A stretch of DNA of 64,000 nt from Zizania palustris (Eukaryota; Streptophyta; Magnoliopsida; Poales; Poaceae). The position numbers were made by a program, and so were the translations under genes. Within the stretch, counting starts at the first letter, position 1, and each line of letters starts with the position of its first letter. Under the pieces are notes generated by a model, which had not been told where the DNA came from, did not search any database, and saw only the letters and a list, made by a program, of their open reading frames with translations. The stretch covers positions 21,311,913-21,375,912 of the forward strand of contig JAAALK010000086.1 in assembly GCA_019279435.1 (NCBI GenBank). Reading direction: 5' to 3'. Shown here one piece after another: positions 23,697 to 35,626 of the stretch.

Positions 23697-23700
<4 letters not shown>
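22097..23700. other. AT-rich intergenic DNA, probable old transposon debris
   Basis: No gene was recognised. The stretch contains A/T homopolymers and degenerate palindromic segments (for example near 23340-23520) that look like remnants of DNA elements without definable ends. Confidence 0.4.

Positions 23701-23740
<40 letters not shown>
23701..23740. repeat. (AT)20 microsatellite
   Basis: An uninterrupted AT dinucleotide repeat of 40 bp; likely polymorphic. Confidence 0.97.
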
Positions 23741-23745
<5 letters not shown>

Positions 23746-24551
23746 ATCACAATAATGAAAATATGTATGTTATAAAAAGTTTTCAGAAAAGCTTCAATCA
23801 AATAATTTTTAACTTTTCTATAACAGACAACTCACTAACACTTTTTGACAGCATAAACAATCGCACCTTATACTGTTGTCACCACGATGAGTCGATGAGG
23901 CCAGGGCTGGGTGGCATGGAACAAGCCGCGAGCGGAGGCTGCGGAGCTCGGTCTCAGTCTCAGCCCCCACGTAGAGCCAGATGCTCCGGCCGGCTGGCCG
24001 GCCTCGCCGCTCCACCGCATTTATCTAAGCTCCGCCCCACAGGCCACAGGCCGGGCGGCTGCTGCTACTGTCTGCCTGTCTCGCCATTTTACTCCCAGTA
24101 CGATTCGCCTACGCTAAAATCTGAGCCACGCCGGCCGTGTGGCAGGACGAGGCCCGGCCACCCCTAATTTATGGCTACAACCTCCGCTTCACGTCTCAGT
24201 CTCATCATCATCGTCGACGTCGGTCCTCTCCCTCCTCCGGCGTGGCCCGGCTTATTAACTGCAGTCTTGCCCATCACTGACCCTGTGCGTTGGTTCCTTG
24301 GAGTCGTAGCAGTCGTAGGGGCTTGCACATGTGCAACAACAACAGATAACCGGTAGTCCCCTACGCATTCAAGTCCCCGGCCTCGTCGGCGTACTTGCAA
24401 GAAAGCTCCTCGCCCCTATTAAATGCATCCTCCGCCCGGCGACCGCAAGCTATTATTGCTTCCTGCACTGCGCTGCGCTTCCCCGCTCTCGTCGTTGTTG
24501 CAGCAGGTGAAAATCCGGTGCATTTATGGCCTTCCTGGATCCTCCTCGGCT

Positions 24552-24560
24552 TATATAAAT
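24552..24560 (+). promoter_or_regulatory. Probable TATA box of the second MYB gene
   Basis: TATATAAAT lies 106-114 bp upstream of the start codon at 24666, in a region of rising GC content. The stretch 23741-24551 before it holds no gene that I can support. Confidence 0.6.
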
Positions 24561-24665
24561 CCCGTGCTTAATCGCTTTGTTCGTGTGATCGTGTCGCCGA
24601 CGCCCCAGGTGCGCCGCGCTACATCGCAGCTGTGATTCGGAGGGGAGAAACGAGCGGCGGCGGTC

Positions 24666-26162
24666 ATGGGGAGGACACCATGCTGCGACGGCAAGGCGCT
24701 GAAGAAGGGGCCGTGGACGCCGGACGAGGACAAGCTCCTCGTCGACTACGTCCAGGCCAACGGCTCCGGCAACTGGCGCCTCCTCCCCAAGCTCGCCGGT
24801 ACGTTCGTGCAGTGTTCGGCTTCCATCTACTGCCTGTCTGCCAGTCTCTCGATCTGCGCGGCTGCCGCCGGCGACACGCTCGCGTGCTTCGTTTTTGGGC
24901 GGTTAATTTCGCCGAGGTGCAGTGAGGCGACGGGTCTGCTCGCGTGCAGGGCTGAACCGGTGCGGCAAGAGCTGCCGGCTGCGATGGACGAATTACCTGC
25001 GGCCGGACATCAAGCGCGGGCCTTTCACCCCCGAGGAGCACAAGTCCATCCTCCAGCTCCACGCCATCGTCGGCAACAAGTGAGTCTCGCTAGCTAGCAT
25101 GCGGAAGCTACATCGATCTACACCCATTAATGAACTATCCTGCTCATAGATACAACCATACAGGCATTAACGCCGCATGCATGCATACGTACGTAGTACG
25201 GCGGCCATCAAAGTTCTACTCTCTTCAAGTCCAATTATTACTGGCTTAAATTACTGCATGCGATAGATCTTGCGTCTGTATTCGTCTATTCGAGATCGAA
25301 CAGGTCAATGAACAATGACGCCGTCGTCGATCGTAGTCGTCTGCATTCAATTCAGTGGGAAACTTCCAAAACCGTCGGTCTCGATTACGCGAGTACAAAG
25401 TTTGTAGATACACAGTAGGCGTAAGGTACGTGCGTAAGCATGTGCCGCGCGCACTGTGGCCGCACTAATGATGTGCTGCTGTCGTGTGTGATCTGTATCA
25501 GGTGGTCCATGATCGCGGCGCAGCTGCCTGGACGGACAGACAACGAGATCAAGAACTACTGGAACACCAACGTCAAGAAGCAGCTCCGCCAGGGCCAGGC
25601 GCCAGCCGTCGTCGGCGTGCAGGCCGCAGTGGCGAGCCTCGGCGCCGCCGCGGCGGGCAGCCCCGTGGCGCGCCACACGGCGCAGTGGGAGACCGCCCGC
25701 CTCGAGGCCGAGGCGCGCCTCTCCCTCCTCTCCGGTACTACCTCCTTGGCCGGAACGACCACCAGTAGCGTTGCTGCCTCGTCGTCCTCCTCGTCGACCG
25801 TCGCGGCCGGCGCCGACCACGCGTCGGACGCCGCGCCGGACATCTACCTGCGCCTCTGGAACTCTGAGGTCGGGGACTCCTTCCGCAAGTCCGGGCCTCG
25901 CTCTGGCTCTGCGGCGCGCGGAGAGGCCGCGCACGGAGACGAAGGGACGTTGCTGGCGTCGTCTACGTTCCCACCCAACGGGGACGACTCCTCTGCGGCG
26001 TCCATCGTGACCGCGGCCGCGGCGGCGGACGAGTACCAGCTGTTCCTGGACATGGCGGCCGAGGAGCTCGATCTGCTCCACGGCCGGCACGGCGGGTTCG
26101 CGCTGCTCCCGCCGACCGACCTCCTCGCCGAGACATCCCTCTACTACGCCCCGTTCGACTAA
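24666..26162 (+). CDS. R2R3-MYB transcription factor with subgroup-9-like AQWE motif
   Basis: Exons 24666-24798, 24950-25079 and 25502-26162 give 307 residues with GT-AG introns at the canonical R2R3-MYB positions. R2 tryptophans are at 17, 37 and 57; R3 has Phe70, Trp89 and Trp108. After the DNA-binding domain, AQWETARLEAEARL (148-161) matches the motif of subgroup 9 (MIXTA, MYB16/MYB106/MYB17), and YLRLWNSEVGDSF further on fits that type. However, the R2 block GNWRLLPKLAGLNRCGKS is unlike typical MIXTA proteins, so this may be a grass-specific sister clade. Subgroup 9 members control epidermal cell shape and cuticle formation; transferring that role here is inference. The Ser/Ala-rich C-terminus is GC-rich, as usual in grasses. 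Confidence 0.93.
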
Positions 26163-26522
26163 TGTACGTGCATCATGCGCCCGTACGTGCCGCGATAATA
26201 CCTGCGTACGTGTACGTACATACGCGCACACGATAGTTGATAGGCATGCAGGCGCTTTTGCCTGCGTGTCTCGTATCTCCATCCGTGGCGTATGTACGTA
26301 AGGGTACCGTCCATGACGCGCGCGCACGTACGGACGGGCGCACGCCGTCTCGTATCTCCTAGGGCAGCAGGAGTTTTTTTGTGACTGCTCTAGATAGACT
26401 TCGTCAAACCCCTTTTCTTTCTTTCAGTTTGTGCAAACAGATCAGCATCTGTGTTTCGTTGACTAGACAAGTAATAATATAATCGGCGCGCCGTGTGACT
26501 TAATATTGGTGTGTTTTCTGTA

Positions 26523-27082
26523 GAATTTTTTTAAGTAATATTTTTTTAAAAAAAATCAAATATATATGTCGGTTTTAAAAAAAATTGTACAAATAGCATT
26601 TGGTCGGCCGTCCAAGAGTCGACTCAAGGGTGAGTCGGCTCTTGATCCGCCAACTACTGCCACGTCAGCACGAGTCGATCAACCAAGGGTCGATTCCCTG
26701 CCACGTCGGCACAACGACTATTTTTCTAGCCGACTGGTGCCACGTGGGCGTCAATCGGCCGTTCAACTGCCGACTGGCTGCCACGTGGCACCAGTCGGCT
26801 TTTGGTCCAACTACTCGTGCAACCAATCGGCGGTTGAACGGTCGATTGACACTAGTCGGCTAAAAATTAGCCGTTGCGCTACGATGCGGTGCATTGGCAG
26901 CCACGTGACGGGGAGTCGGCCCCGAGCTGACTCGCCCCTGAGTTGGCCCTTGGTCGGCCGACTCCTGCCTCGGGCTGACTCGCCCCTGAGTCGGCCCTTG
27001 GTCGGCCGACCGCATGATATTTATGCATTTTTTAAACTGACATACATATTTAATTTTTTTAAATAATATTATTTAAAAAATC
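26523..27082. mobile_element. Mutator-like element 1 with ~80-bp TIRs and 10-bp TSD GTTTTCTGTA
   Basis: Long AT-rich inverted repeats begin GAATTTTTTTAAGTAATA on the left and, read inversely, GATTTTTTAAATAATATT on the right. GTTTTCTGTA is duplicated at 26513-26522 and 27083-27092, within the size range expected for MULEs. The GC-rich core repeats GAGTCGGCC-type units and includes three CACGTG boxes (26741, 26782, 26902). It has no transposase. A relative with its own TSD lies at 38004-38430. Confidence 0.88.
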
Positions 27083-27092
27083 GTTTTCTGTA

Positions 27093-27808
27093 TGCTCCTA
27101 CAGCGAAAGCGTACCGTGCATGTCATGTTTCACTGTGCCTGCAGGCTGCCGTAAGCTGGTCGGTCGGTCGTCCGGTTCACGTCTTCGTTCGTGCATGGTC
27201 GGTTCGCGCCGCGAGATCGCGAAGAAGATGGCGGCGCGGCCGGTGCTGCACCTGTAGCTTGGACCTTCCGCTGGTCTAGGTGAACCGAACCACCGGCCCT
27301 GCGTTTCCCGTCCATCGCGGCCACCGTACCAGACTAATAGTATAATGTATTAACATTTTAAAATCTTCTCCCCTAAATTGTTTCTTCGTTCAGGCCGCGA
27401 TTTGACATGGACTACAGTACTAGTGCATGCTTACTAATTACTATAGGTTTTCTTTCCATGAAAAGAAGACTTTGATGCAAGGTATCCTGGTAGTGGTATA
27501 GGATATGGATATAGGCAGAGGCAAATCAAGAACAAAGCGTACAGCAAGAGAGGACTGGACGAAATTTTCACCGAGTAAAGCTTGGGTGATGTACTGGTCC
27601 AGTGGGACTTGCCGTGGTGTGACGAGCGTGACATGAGATAAAATGTTCAGATTGGCATGTATTCGTGGTCGTCGATCACTGCCACCGCCGCCGAACCTCG
27701 CGCCGCTGACGGCCACGCCGGACTCCCGCTCGCTGCTCGATTCACTCTCCCATTGATTTTCCCTCCTCTCCATTGACGGTGATCACCGCCTAACTGGAGT
27801 ACGTCTAA
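27093..27808. other. Intergenic DNA, no gene recognised
   Basis: Mixed composition with no frame or structured element that I can support. Confidence 0.4.
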
Positions 27809-28148
27809 GGGGGTGTTTGATTTCATGTACTAAATTTTAATCTGTGTCACACCGGATGTTTGGATATCAATTTGAAGCAATAAATGTGAACTAATTATAA
27901 AAATAATTGCAGAATCGGAGGATAATTCGCGGGACAAATTTATTAAGCTTAATTAATCCATAATTAGCAAATGTTTACTGTAGCACCACATTATCAAATC
28001 ATGGCTAATTAGACTCATTAGATTCGTCTCGCGAATAATCCACCGATTATGGATGAGTTTTGTAAATAGTCTATATTTAATGTTCCAAAATAGTATCTAA
28101 TCATCCGACGTGATATTGACTAAATTTTAGTGGTTGTATCCAAACACC
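27809..28148. mobile_element. Tourist-like MITE, same family as 1401-1749
   Basis: The ends GGGGGTGTTTGATTTCATG and the inverse of GGTGTTTGGATACAACC enclose the family palindrome with TTCGTCTCGCGAATAATC. TAA precedes the left end, but the right duplication has drifted to ATA. Non-coding. Confidence 0.82.
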
Positions 28149-28467
28149 ATAGATTTTTTTTGCCTTGCCTGTGTTTTCAATTTCACCGTCAGAAAAAGGA
28201 ACGCAGAAGGGACATCATCGCAGCATCTGCTCTTCTGCTCCACCCGACCACTCCCTCTCCGTCGTCCCAATGATTCTCACGCCACGGCATCTTAAATGCC
28301 ATGGCAGGTCAACAGTTCAATTTACCACAGATCGTATTGTACTGTTCAGCAATATTTCTTCTTACTGTAGAAAAAATTGATTATATATTATACGTTTGAT
28401 GTAAACAGAGCGTACATTGCCCGTCCTCGACGGTTGATTGGATAAGATGAATAAATGGTCTGAATAT

Positions 28468-28949
28468 TGTTGGCGTAAAAGATTACGTTAACAGGTTCTC
28501 TAAGATTAAGAACTCATAAATAGTGGATTTGTGTTGAGAACTATCTCAAACCTCCGTATTGTATAATAGCTTAAGTAGTCTAAAATTGTGTATTGAATAG
28601 CTGAGTATTTCTCCATTATTACAGGGTAAGAAGGAAGGTATTTATAGGCAAAAAGTCTAAAGAAAAAACCTATTTACCCCTCAATTACAACTGACATAGT
28701 GGAAACTATTCGGCACCCAGAATAAGGTTAAAATGGTAAAATCTACCCGGAATAGGAAGATAAGGCAAACATCTTATCAGACTTGTTGTTTTCCACCAAA
28801 GCTCCATAGGCCATAGCCTACGGAGGGTACCTTCGAATCCCAAGCCGAAGCACCCTTTGGGCTTAGAAACTTCAACACCTTCGAAGCTGATAAGTTATCT
28901 TTGACTGTCAATCACTAAAGTCCTGAGGGTGAAGTATTTTCCGCTAACA
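28468..28949. mobile_element. Solo LTR 1, TSD AATAT
   Basis: 482 bp beginning TGTTGGCGTAAAAGATTACG and ending TTTTCCGCTAACA, with AATAT exactly duplicated at 28463-28467 and 28950-28954. No internal retroelement sequence adjoins, so it is a solo LTR left by recombination between LTRs. A related solo LTR is at 36137-36650. Confidence 0.88.
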
Positions 28950-29030
28950 AATATTTTATTAAATTGTTTGAGAAAACTAACAAATTTAACGCCAAAAAGA
29001 TTGATAAACAGTTCTAGAATGTTTTTTCAT

Positions 29031-29052
29031 TATATATATATATATATATATA
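29031..29052. repeat. (TA)11 microsatellite
   Basis: An uninterrupted TA run of 22 bp between the solo LTR and the remorin 3' end. The surrounding 28955-29560 holds no other gene; its last part is presumed remorin 3' UTR. Confidence 0.9.
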
Positions 29053-29560
29053 ATATCAGAATTTAAAATTGTCGGGTGATTACTGATAAGAGAGTTCTGC
29101 CTTCCCTTCAAGTCTCAGGAAGAATTGAGGGGAAGCCTGTTGCTTACAGATTTGATAGTCGCATTCGTTTCAGAAGGTTCAATTCTGGGATGCGAGTTTG
29201 GGTACTTAAAGTACATTTAATCTGAACAGTTTAGGTTAAAACAAGACAAAATTGATACTAGGGAAGGAACAAGAAAAGCAACTTACATGTCATTAGCAAT
29301 AAAAATGTGACCTTTAACTACACATAAGAATGTTGCCCTGTCAAGCATCAAACATGTACAGCAAACATACCTGTCTTGGGTGTAACATGTATACAACAAC
29401 ATCACAACAGAAACAGACTTTACACACCAGGGCACGACCTTCCTTGCACCGATCGACAAAGTGACAAACACACCAAACACTTGGAAGGGTGGAAGAAGCA
29501 AGCAATCACTGATGAGATGGACACTACACGTTTGCTCCTCGTGAATCGGAAATTTTTTCT

Positions 29561-32500
29561 TCAGGCCCCAAAGCACCCGATGAGTTTCTTGGGAGCATGG
29601 CCAGTGGCACGGTACTTTGCTGCCATCTCCTCGGCCTTCAGAACCTCCTCGCCACGCTTTGCCTCGACCATCGCTCTCTTCTCCTCGGCTTCCTTGTGAA
29701 TGATCGCAATTTTGTTCTTCATCTTCTCAGCATATTCAGCCTTCTTCTTTTCCAGTTGCTCCTGAATTCGTGCAAAAGAATAATCTTTAGTTCAAAAGAT
29801 GCCATACGAGTGTGACTTTAAGGTATGAGAACGGTGAACTTTAAGAAGCGTACATACATTAAAAGGAAAACAAAAACAAGAGAAACATATATGAATACCT
29901 CGATCTTCTTCAGTTGAGCTTCTATGTTTGCTTTCTTTGTGTTCTCCCATGAAAGAATAGCGGATAGCTTCTTAGAAGACCTGAACATTGATGTCAATTC
30001 ATCGATGGCGTTGAACACATAAAAAACATAGGATGTATTAAAGTCTGTAACATACTTGTTCTCAGCTTTTGTCTTTTCATTTTCCTCCCATGCTTTGATC
30101 AATGAGTTTCTCTTCTCGGTTTCCACCCTTGCCAAAGCGATATCTGGATGGAAATTTTTACTGTTGTTAGTCTGTATAGTTGTACTCAGACCAAAGAAGG
30201 CATCTCAAATTATTCAGTAGTCACCTCTGTCATTAGAGCCTCCTTGTGCAGGTTTCTCAGGCAGGAGGTTCATCAGCAACCTCTGGTAAGCAGAAAATGG
30301 ATAATTTTTAAGTGAGCAGGAGTTCCTACAGTATTATTGGTACAAGTAGCAACAGGCTAGCAAGTGTCTGCATATTGCAATACTTCCATTATCTTCCACG
30401 GAAATATAGACTCAATTTTGAGAACAGTAAAACATTCTGAGAGTACCAAATGCAACATATTTCTTGAGTGATTTTACAGCCCTCGAGTAGGAGAGTAGGA
30501 GCACGGAGATAACTTAATACCAAGGAGGTACCGAAATGTGCCAAAATTTACACTAGAAATTTCTGGTACCTCTCGATGCCTCCTTAAGCACCTTAAAAAA
30601 ATTATTTGGGTCAAGGAATGAGCACATGATGACATAATGCACTAAACTTTGAGCATCCAATTCACACATAGACATAGTTGCAACATAAATCATAAAAATG
30701 CTAGTGTTTTTATACTAATGTGAATTTCCTTCAATATACTAATGTTCAACCATATTTTTCGATCAAACAAGATGCCCGATGAGTGGAGGAGGAGTACATT
30801 AGTACCAATCTTCAAGAACAAGGGAGATATTCAAAGTTGTACCAACTATCGAGGGATTAAGCTCATGAGCCACACTATGAAGCTTTGGGAGAGAGTTATT
30901 GAGCATCGCCTAAGAGGAATGACGCATATCACCATGAACCAATTGGATTCATGCCTGGAAGGTCAACCATGGAAGCAATTTTTTTAATAAGACAAGTCAT
31001 GGAGCGGTATAAGGAGCAGAAGAAGGACTTGCACATGGTTTTTATCGACTTGGAAAAGGCCTATGATAAAATACCTAGGAATCTCATATGGTGGGCATTG
31101 GATAAGCATAAAGTCCCAACAAAGTATGTTACGCTCATTAAGGACATGTATGACAAGGTTGTGACTAGTGTCCGAACAACTGATGGTGATACAAATGTTT
31201 TCCCGATTAACATAGGACTACATCAAGGTTCAGCTTTGAGCCCTTATCTATTTGCCTTAGTGATAGATGAGGTCACAAGGGATATACAAGGAGATATCCC
31301 TTGGAGTATGCTTTTCGCTGACGATGTAGTTCTAGTAGATGAAAGCCGGGAAGGAGTAAATAGAAAGCTAGAGTTATGGCGTCAGACCCTAGAGTCAAAA
31401 GGATTTAGAATTAGCAGGACCAAAACTGAGTATATGAGATGTGACTTTGGTACTACAATTAGTGAGGATGGAGATGTAAGCTTGGGAGGCCAAGTAGTAC
31501 CAAAGAAGGACACCTTTCGTTATTTGGGATCGATGCTTCAGAGAGATGGTGATATTGATGAAGATGTTAGCCATAGGATCAAAGCGGGGTGGATGAAATG
31601 GCGTCAAGCATCGGGAGTCCTATGTGACAAGAGAGTGCCACAGAAGTTGAAAGGCAAGTTCTACAGGACGGCGATTAGGCCTGCTATGTTATATGGGGCT
31701 GAGTGTTGGCCTACTAAGAGGCGGCATATCCAACAACTATGTGTCACAGAGATGCGTATGTTGCGTTGGATATGTGGGCACACAAGATTGGACCGAGTGA
31801 GAAACGATGACATACGCGATCGGCTAGGAGTAGCGCCAATTGAAGAAAGCTTATGCAACACCGGTTGAGATGGTTTGGGCATGTCCACCGGAGACCCCCA
31901 GAGGCACCGGTGCACAGAGGTATCATAAGACGGGTCAATAATGTGAAGAGAGGTAGAGGGCGACCAAACTTGACATGGGAGGAGGCAATCAAAAGGGACT
32001 TGAAGGAATGGAATATCCCAAAGGAGTTGTGTTTGGATAGAAGTGCTTGGAAAGAAGCTATACACGTGCCCGAACCGTGATTAGGCTTTTTCCCTTTTAG
32101 TGCTCTTAAAAGCTTTTCCCCTCCCCTTTCTCTCTCTCTCTCTCTCTTTGGTGACTTCTTGTTGGGTTTCAACTCTAGCCTACCCCAACTTGCTTGGGAC
32201 TAAAAAGCTTTGTTGATGTTGATGTTGATATGTATGTTGTGAACTTGTGATAAGCATTTCCCCAATTTCAGATTGGTATCAGTTGCTTAACAGTCAACAG
32301 TATTTGCGAGACATGGGGTTAAGAGCTGATACTAGCTAATTATAAATATAAAACAAGAGGGAGCTCCCCAGCAATATGGCTGTTTACAGAGTAATTGAGT
32401 CCTGTTATCTTGTAGGACAAAGGGAGCACTCTGGATGGTCAGCTCATATTTGGCCACTCACTGCAGCAAAAATGCTTCCTTTGGTTACTTGGCTTCGTGT

Positions 32501-33945
32501 TTATGCACACAAGGGATACATCCTAATTCCTAAATGATATGATGTTTTTTGCGAAGAATAAATTTGATATGTTGAATGGACATTAGAATATATTGATATT
32601 GTTAAGAAAGTTAAATACCACATACACACGATTTGCCCAATTATGCCAGGAGCTGAAGTACTGAACGCTTACAGCATGAGCATAGTACATCTCTGATGAC
32701 TTAAGCAGCAACAGAAAGCAATTGTCTGGCTGCCCTAAACATACGTCAATTACCTTGGAAAAATTGGTACACGCCATTTTAATTTAATAGTCTTATTCCT
32801 TTCAAAAGAAAAACATGACAGTTACCGTGATTTCTTCACTAGTAACTGAACATGCACAAATCTCAATTCAGAATTTTTAAATGGAATAAGTCAGAAGAAT
32901 TGTATCTTCTTCGTGCTCCAACCAAATGTTAACTAAAACAGGTCTAAGCCAAATGCTAATATACCGACATGGTTGGAAGAAAATATGAAAGAAATTTGTT
33001 TCAGATAATCCATGAAAAAGGAGCTAAAGTTCCAAAGTTATACCTCAAAGGCTTTGTTTACTGTCCCGGAGCATAAAACTTTGAACGCTTTCTAGGGTGT
33101 TTAAAGAAATGAGAGATTCTTCTGAAATTTGGGGGAAATTCGATGGGTAAAGAAAAAGCAAATAAATGAGAGCTAAGACCAAAAAAAAAGGCAAAAGGTG
33201 GGTGAAGAAGCGAAGAATTCAGGAAAGTTCCAAATACTCTTTATTTTTAAATTCCAATGTTAAACCCTTTGAAAAGGTAAATTCCAGTGAAGCTATACAT
33301 GGATGATAGCATCAATTTTAGTTTTTTACACCCCCGAAAATTGCAATCTATCCTGTCCAAAAATCCGTTTTTTATATTGAGCTGCAAGGCAGATCGAGCT
33401 CAGCAAGATGCAAAGATAAACTTCAAAAAGATTTCCACAAAGCATACACACAGAATTCGTAAGATAAAGCATGTTCTCCGAAGAAAATTGTCGAATTATA
33501 CTCAAGGTTATCATGGTTATGGTTATCACAAAACGAAGAACAGAAACCATGCCAACAACTGACCAAAAAGACCGGAGAAAGCACAGCAAGAATCATCAGT
33601 ATCTCGTACTACCACTCTACAACTAGTAACAAAAGGTACATCGAAGTTGCTCCTAGATCCTAGCAGCTCGTGAAGATCTCCACCACCTTTGCAATTTCCC
33701 CATCACAGGTAGGTAGGAGGTAGCAACTAGCAAATCAAACGGAAATAACAGCGTAAGTTAAGGCAAGAGAAGAGGCACTCACTCTCGACGATGGCCAGCG
33801 CCTTAGAGTCGTCGACGGGCGGCTTCTCCTCCTCGGCCGGCGGAGCGGGAACTGCGGGGATGACGGCTTTCTCCTCGGCGACGTCCTTGGCCGCGAGCTC
33901 CGGCGCCTCGGCCACCTCCACCTTCTTGGACTCCTCCTCAGCCAT
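29561..33945 (-). CDS. Remorin, group 1 type; frame broken in exon 2 as written
   Basis: Exons on the minus strand: 33945-33783, 30282-30225, 30143-30056, 29980-29899 and 29761-29561. Exon 1 encodes MAEEESKKVEVAEAP and an acidic Pro/Ala-rich tail typical of the remorin N-terminus. Exons 3-5 encode the conserved C-terminal domain: ARVETEKRNSLIKAWEENEK, SWENTKKANIEAQLKKIEEQ and the ending APKKLIGCFGA, a coiled coil with a membrane anchor. Remorins scaffold plasma-membrane nanodomains and affect plasmodesmata and pathogen spread. Exon 2 begins in frame (KVADEPP) but then hits TGA, because it is one base too long or two bases too short; PEKPAQGGSNDR follows in another frame and joins exon 3 correctly. 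A secondary donor (GA/GTGCCT) with acceptor AGAG/GTTG would restore the frame. The 3.5-kb first intron contains an RTE LINE. Confidence 0.88.
30472..30600. mobile_element. Degenerate relative of the GGTACCTCC foldback element
   Basis: It contains ACCAAGGAGGTACCGAAATG and, inverted, CTGGTACCTCTCGATGCCTC around a short centre, echoing the foldback element at 2762-2908. It lies in remorin intron 1. Confidence 0.55.
30740..32229 (+). mobile_element. RTE-type LINE, 5'-truncated, two frameshifts
   Basis: The reverse-transcriptase region reads CTNYRGIKLMSHTMKLWERV, then FMPGRSTMEAIFLIRQVMER, FIDLEKAYDKIPR, the catalytic FADDVVLVDESREG, and the C-terminal WFGHVHRRP and RPNLTWEEAIKRD. A lost T near 30947 and a lost A near 31847 shift the frame. 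The 3' end carries CCCCAACTTGCTTGGGACTA and a TTGATG repeat tail, typical of plant RTE elements. The 5' part is missing. It inserted in remorin intron 1 on the strand opposite the gene. Confidence 0.92.
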
Positions 33946-34271
33946 ACCGACCGAGTTCCCGACGGACGACGGACGGACGGACGGATCGCTCGAGTTCCCT
34001 CTCCCGGCCGGCGGCTACTGAGCTATCTGGATTTGGCTTAGCTGTTGTCTGGTGATAGGCTCTGCGCTGTGCCTGGCGCGTACTAATAAACAGCAATCGG
34101 TTTAACGACTGTTGCTGGCGTCTCCACAAAGCGGAAGATGGTGGGGTGGGTAGCGGTGGTGGGCTCGACTCTGCTCAAGTGACAGCGTGTTTCCGACGAA
34201 CTGAGGTACGGAGCTCAAGATTCGACGGATTTGGGGTGATTTTTGACCCTTTTTTTCGCCTGGTGAAGAGC

Positions 34272-34314
34272 ACGTACGTACGTTGATAACGTGGAATTGA
34301 GGAAGTACGTACGT
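34272..34314. promoter_or_regulatory. ACGT-core cluster upstream of remorin
   Basis: ACGTACGTACGT at 34272-34283, an AACGTGG at about 34289 and GTACGTACGT at about 34305-34314 lie 330-370 bp upstream of the remorin start. ACGT cores are binding sites for bZIP factors, so this may be a stress or ABA input. Function is inferred. Confidence 0.35.
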
Positions 34315-34487
34315 TGCAGTAGGTTGGAGAAAATTGCGCGAAGTGGTTTGGGGACAAATCACACGGACTATCCGCTGATAGGAAAAGACTAAAGAGGGGT
34401 GTTTGTGAAAAGGGTTTTTTAATATATGCCGTTACAATTACCGTGCTTTGTAATTTTATCACTATAATTCGTCTATTTGGATATATG

Positions 34488-34698
34488 TTATTCCGGAATT
34501 ACAACTCTCACAAAATTTAATGGTATATTTCGGATTTTTCTAAAATTATAATGGCATATTTCGGAATTCTCTAAATGTGTAATGGTATAGTTCAGAGTTC
34601 TATGAATTTGTAATGACATAAATCTAAATATGTGAATTGTAATGACATTTCTCCAGAGTCGTAAAATTGTAATAGCATATATCCAAATTTCCCTTGTG
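34488..34698. repeat. Degenerate ~30-bp tandem repeat, about six units
   Basis: Units marked by TAATGG or TAATGACA start near 34518, 34550, 34580, 34611, 34640 and 34670, a spacing of 29-32 bp. Several contain CATATTTCGGAATTCTCTAA or a variant. The units are diverged, so the array is old. Confidence 0.75.
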
Positions 34699-34732
34699 AA
34701 GAGTGCAAAAACTTGAGCTTTGAAGGAGCTCC

Positions 34733-34948
34733 GTGCTAATTCGCAATATGAATTTATTAAACCTAATTAGTCTATAATTTGACAATGCAGTGCTACAGTA
34801 AATATGTACTAACGATAAATTAATTAAATTTAATAAATTTGTCTAGTAAATTAGTTTAAGGTTTCTACAATTAATTTTATAATTAGAATTTTTAAAATTA
34901 ACATCGGATGAACATGTACTAAACTTTAGCACAAGCTATCCAAACACA
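34733..34948. mobile_element. 5'-truncated Tourist-like MITE
   Basis: It retains ATTTGACAATGCAGTGCTAC, CTAATTAGTCTATAATTTGA and the right terminus ACTAAACTTTAGCAC...CCAAACA of the family seen at 1401 and 27809. The left quarter is missing. Confidence 0.7.
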
Positions 34949-35621
34949 GACGCGGGGCGGTGAGGGGTGCAAGCTAGTGAGTAGTGACACCCGGGCCCCC
35001 GGAGGGCGGATCTCGTGAGCACGGCGAGCTTCTGGACGATCCGCGCCGTGGGCGGCCGCCGGAGCGTCGCCGGATGTTCCCGAATTTACAAGTACGTGGC
35101 CCGGCCGGCCGAGCAGCCGCGCTCGCAGGACGCGTCGCGAACACGGCCACACGTGGCCCGCCCGGCCGGCATCAATTGCGGACGGCGACGTCGGTGAGAT
35201 GGGGCCAGGCGCATCGCTGATTTCTCCGTTTTATTCTACTCATGTAACAATGTAAACATTGATGAGCACAGGGCACACACCGGCCAAGCCGCTCGTCCTT
35301 TCGCCGTCCACGTGACAACTCATTCATCCAACGACTGCCAACGCCGGGCCGGCGCCGTTCGGCCGTTTTCTTCGGAGACCGGAGGCCGGAGGGCCGCGGG
35401 GGCATCTCGCCGGAGGCATTGATGCAACGGCCGACAGGCGACAAGTGTACGGGGGGAAACGTTTTTTTTTTTGCTTTGCACGGGAAAACGCACGGGGTTT
35501 GGGCGGTAAACAGATTGATATTGGCCGATCCGCGTTCGGTCCGCGTGCGCATCACCGGATTTAGCTGCGTTGAATTGTGCTTTGGTTCTTAATTACTAAC
35601 GTTTGTACATGATCTTACACG
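34949..35621. other. GC-rich intergenic stretch with two CACGTG boxes, no gene
   Basis: CACGTG occurs at 35150-35155 (in ACACGTGGC) and 35309-35314. They lie 1.2-1.4 kb upstream of remorin and could be distal G-box/ABRE sites. The short open frames here are composition effects. No known protein was seen. Confidence 0.35.
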
Positions 35622-35626
35622 TTAAT

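Noticed and set aside
25347..26327. 326-codon open frame antisense to the second MYB gene
   Set aside because: It is a shadow of the GC-rich third exon, which lacks AT-rich stops on the opposite strand. The MYB strand has conserved domains and splice sites; the antisense has neither.
30951..31868. 305-codon reverse-transcriptase frame as a host gene
   Set aside because: It is the RT portion of a 5'-truncated RTE LINE; a frameshift at each side and the TTGATG tail show an element, not a gene.
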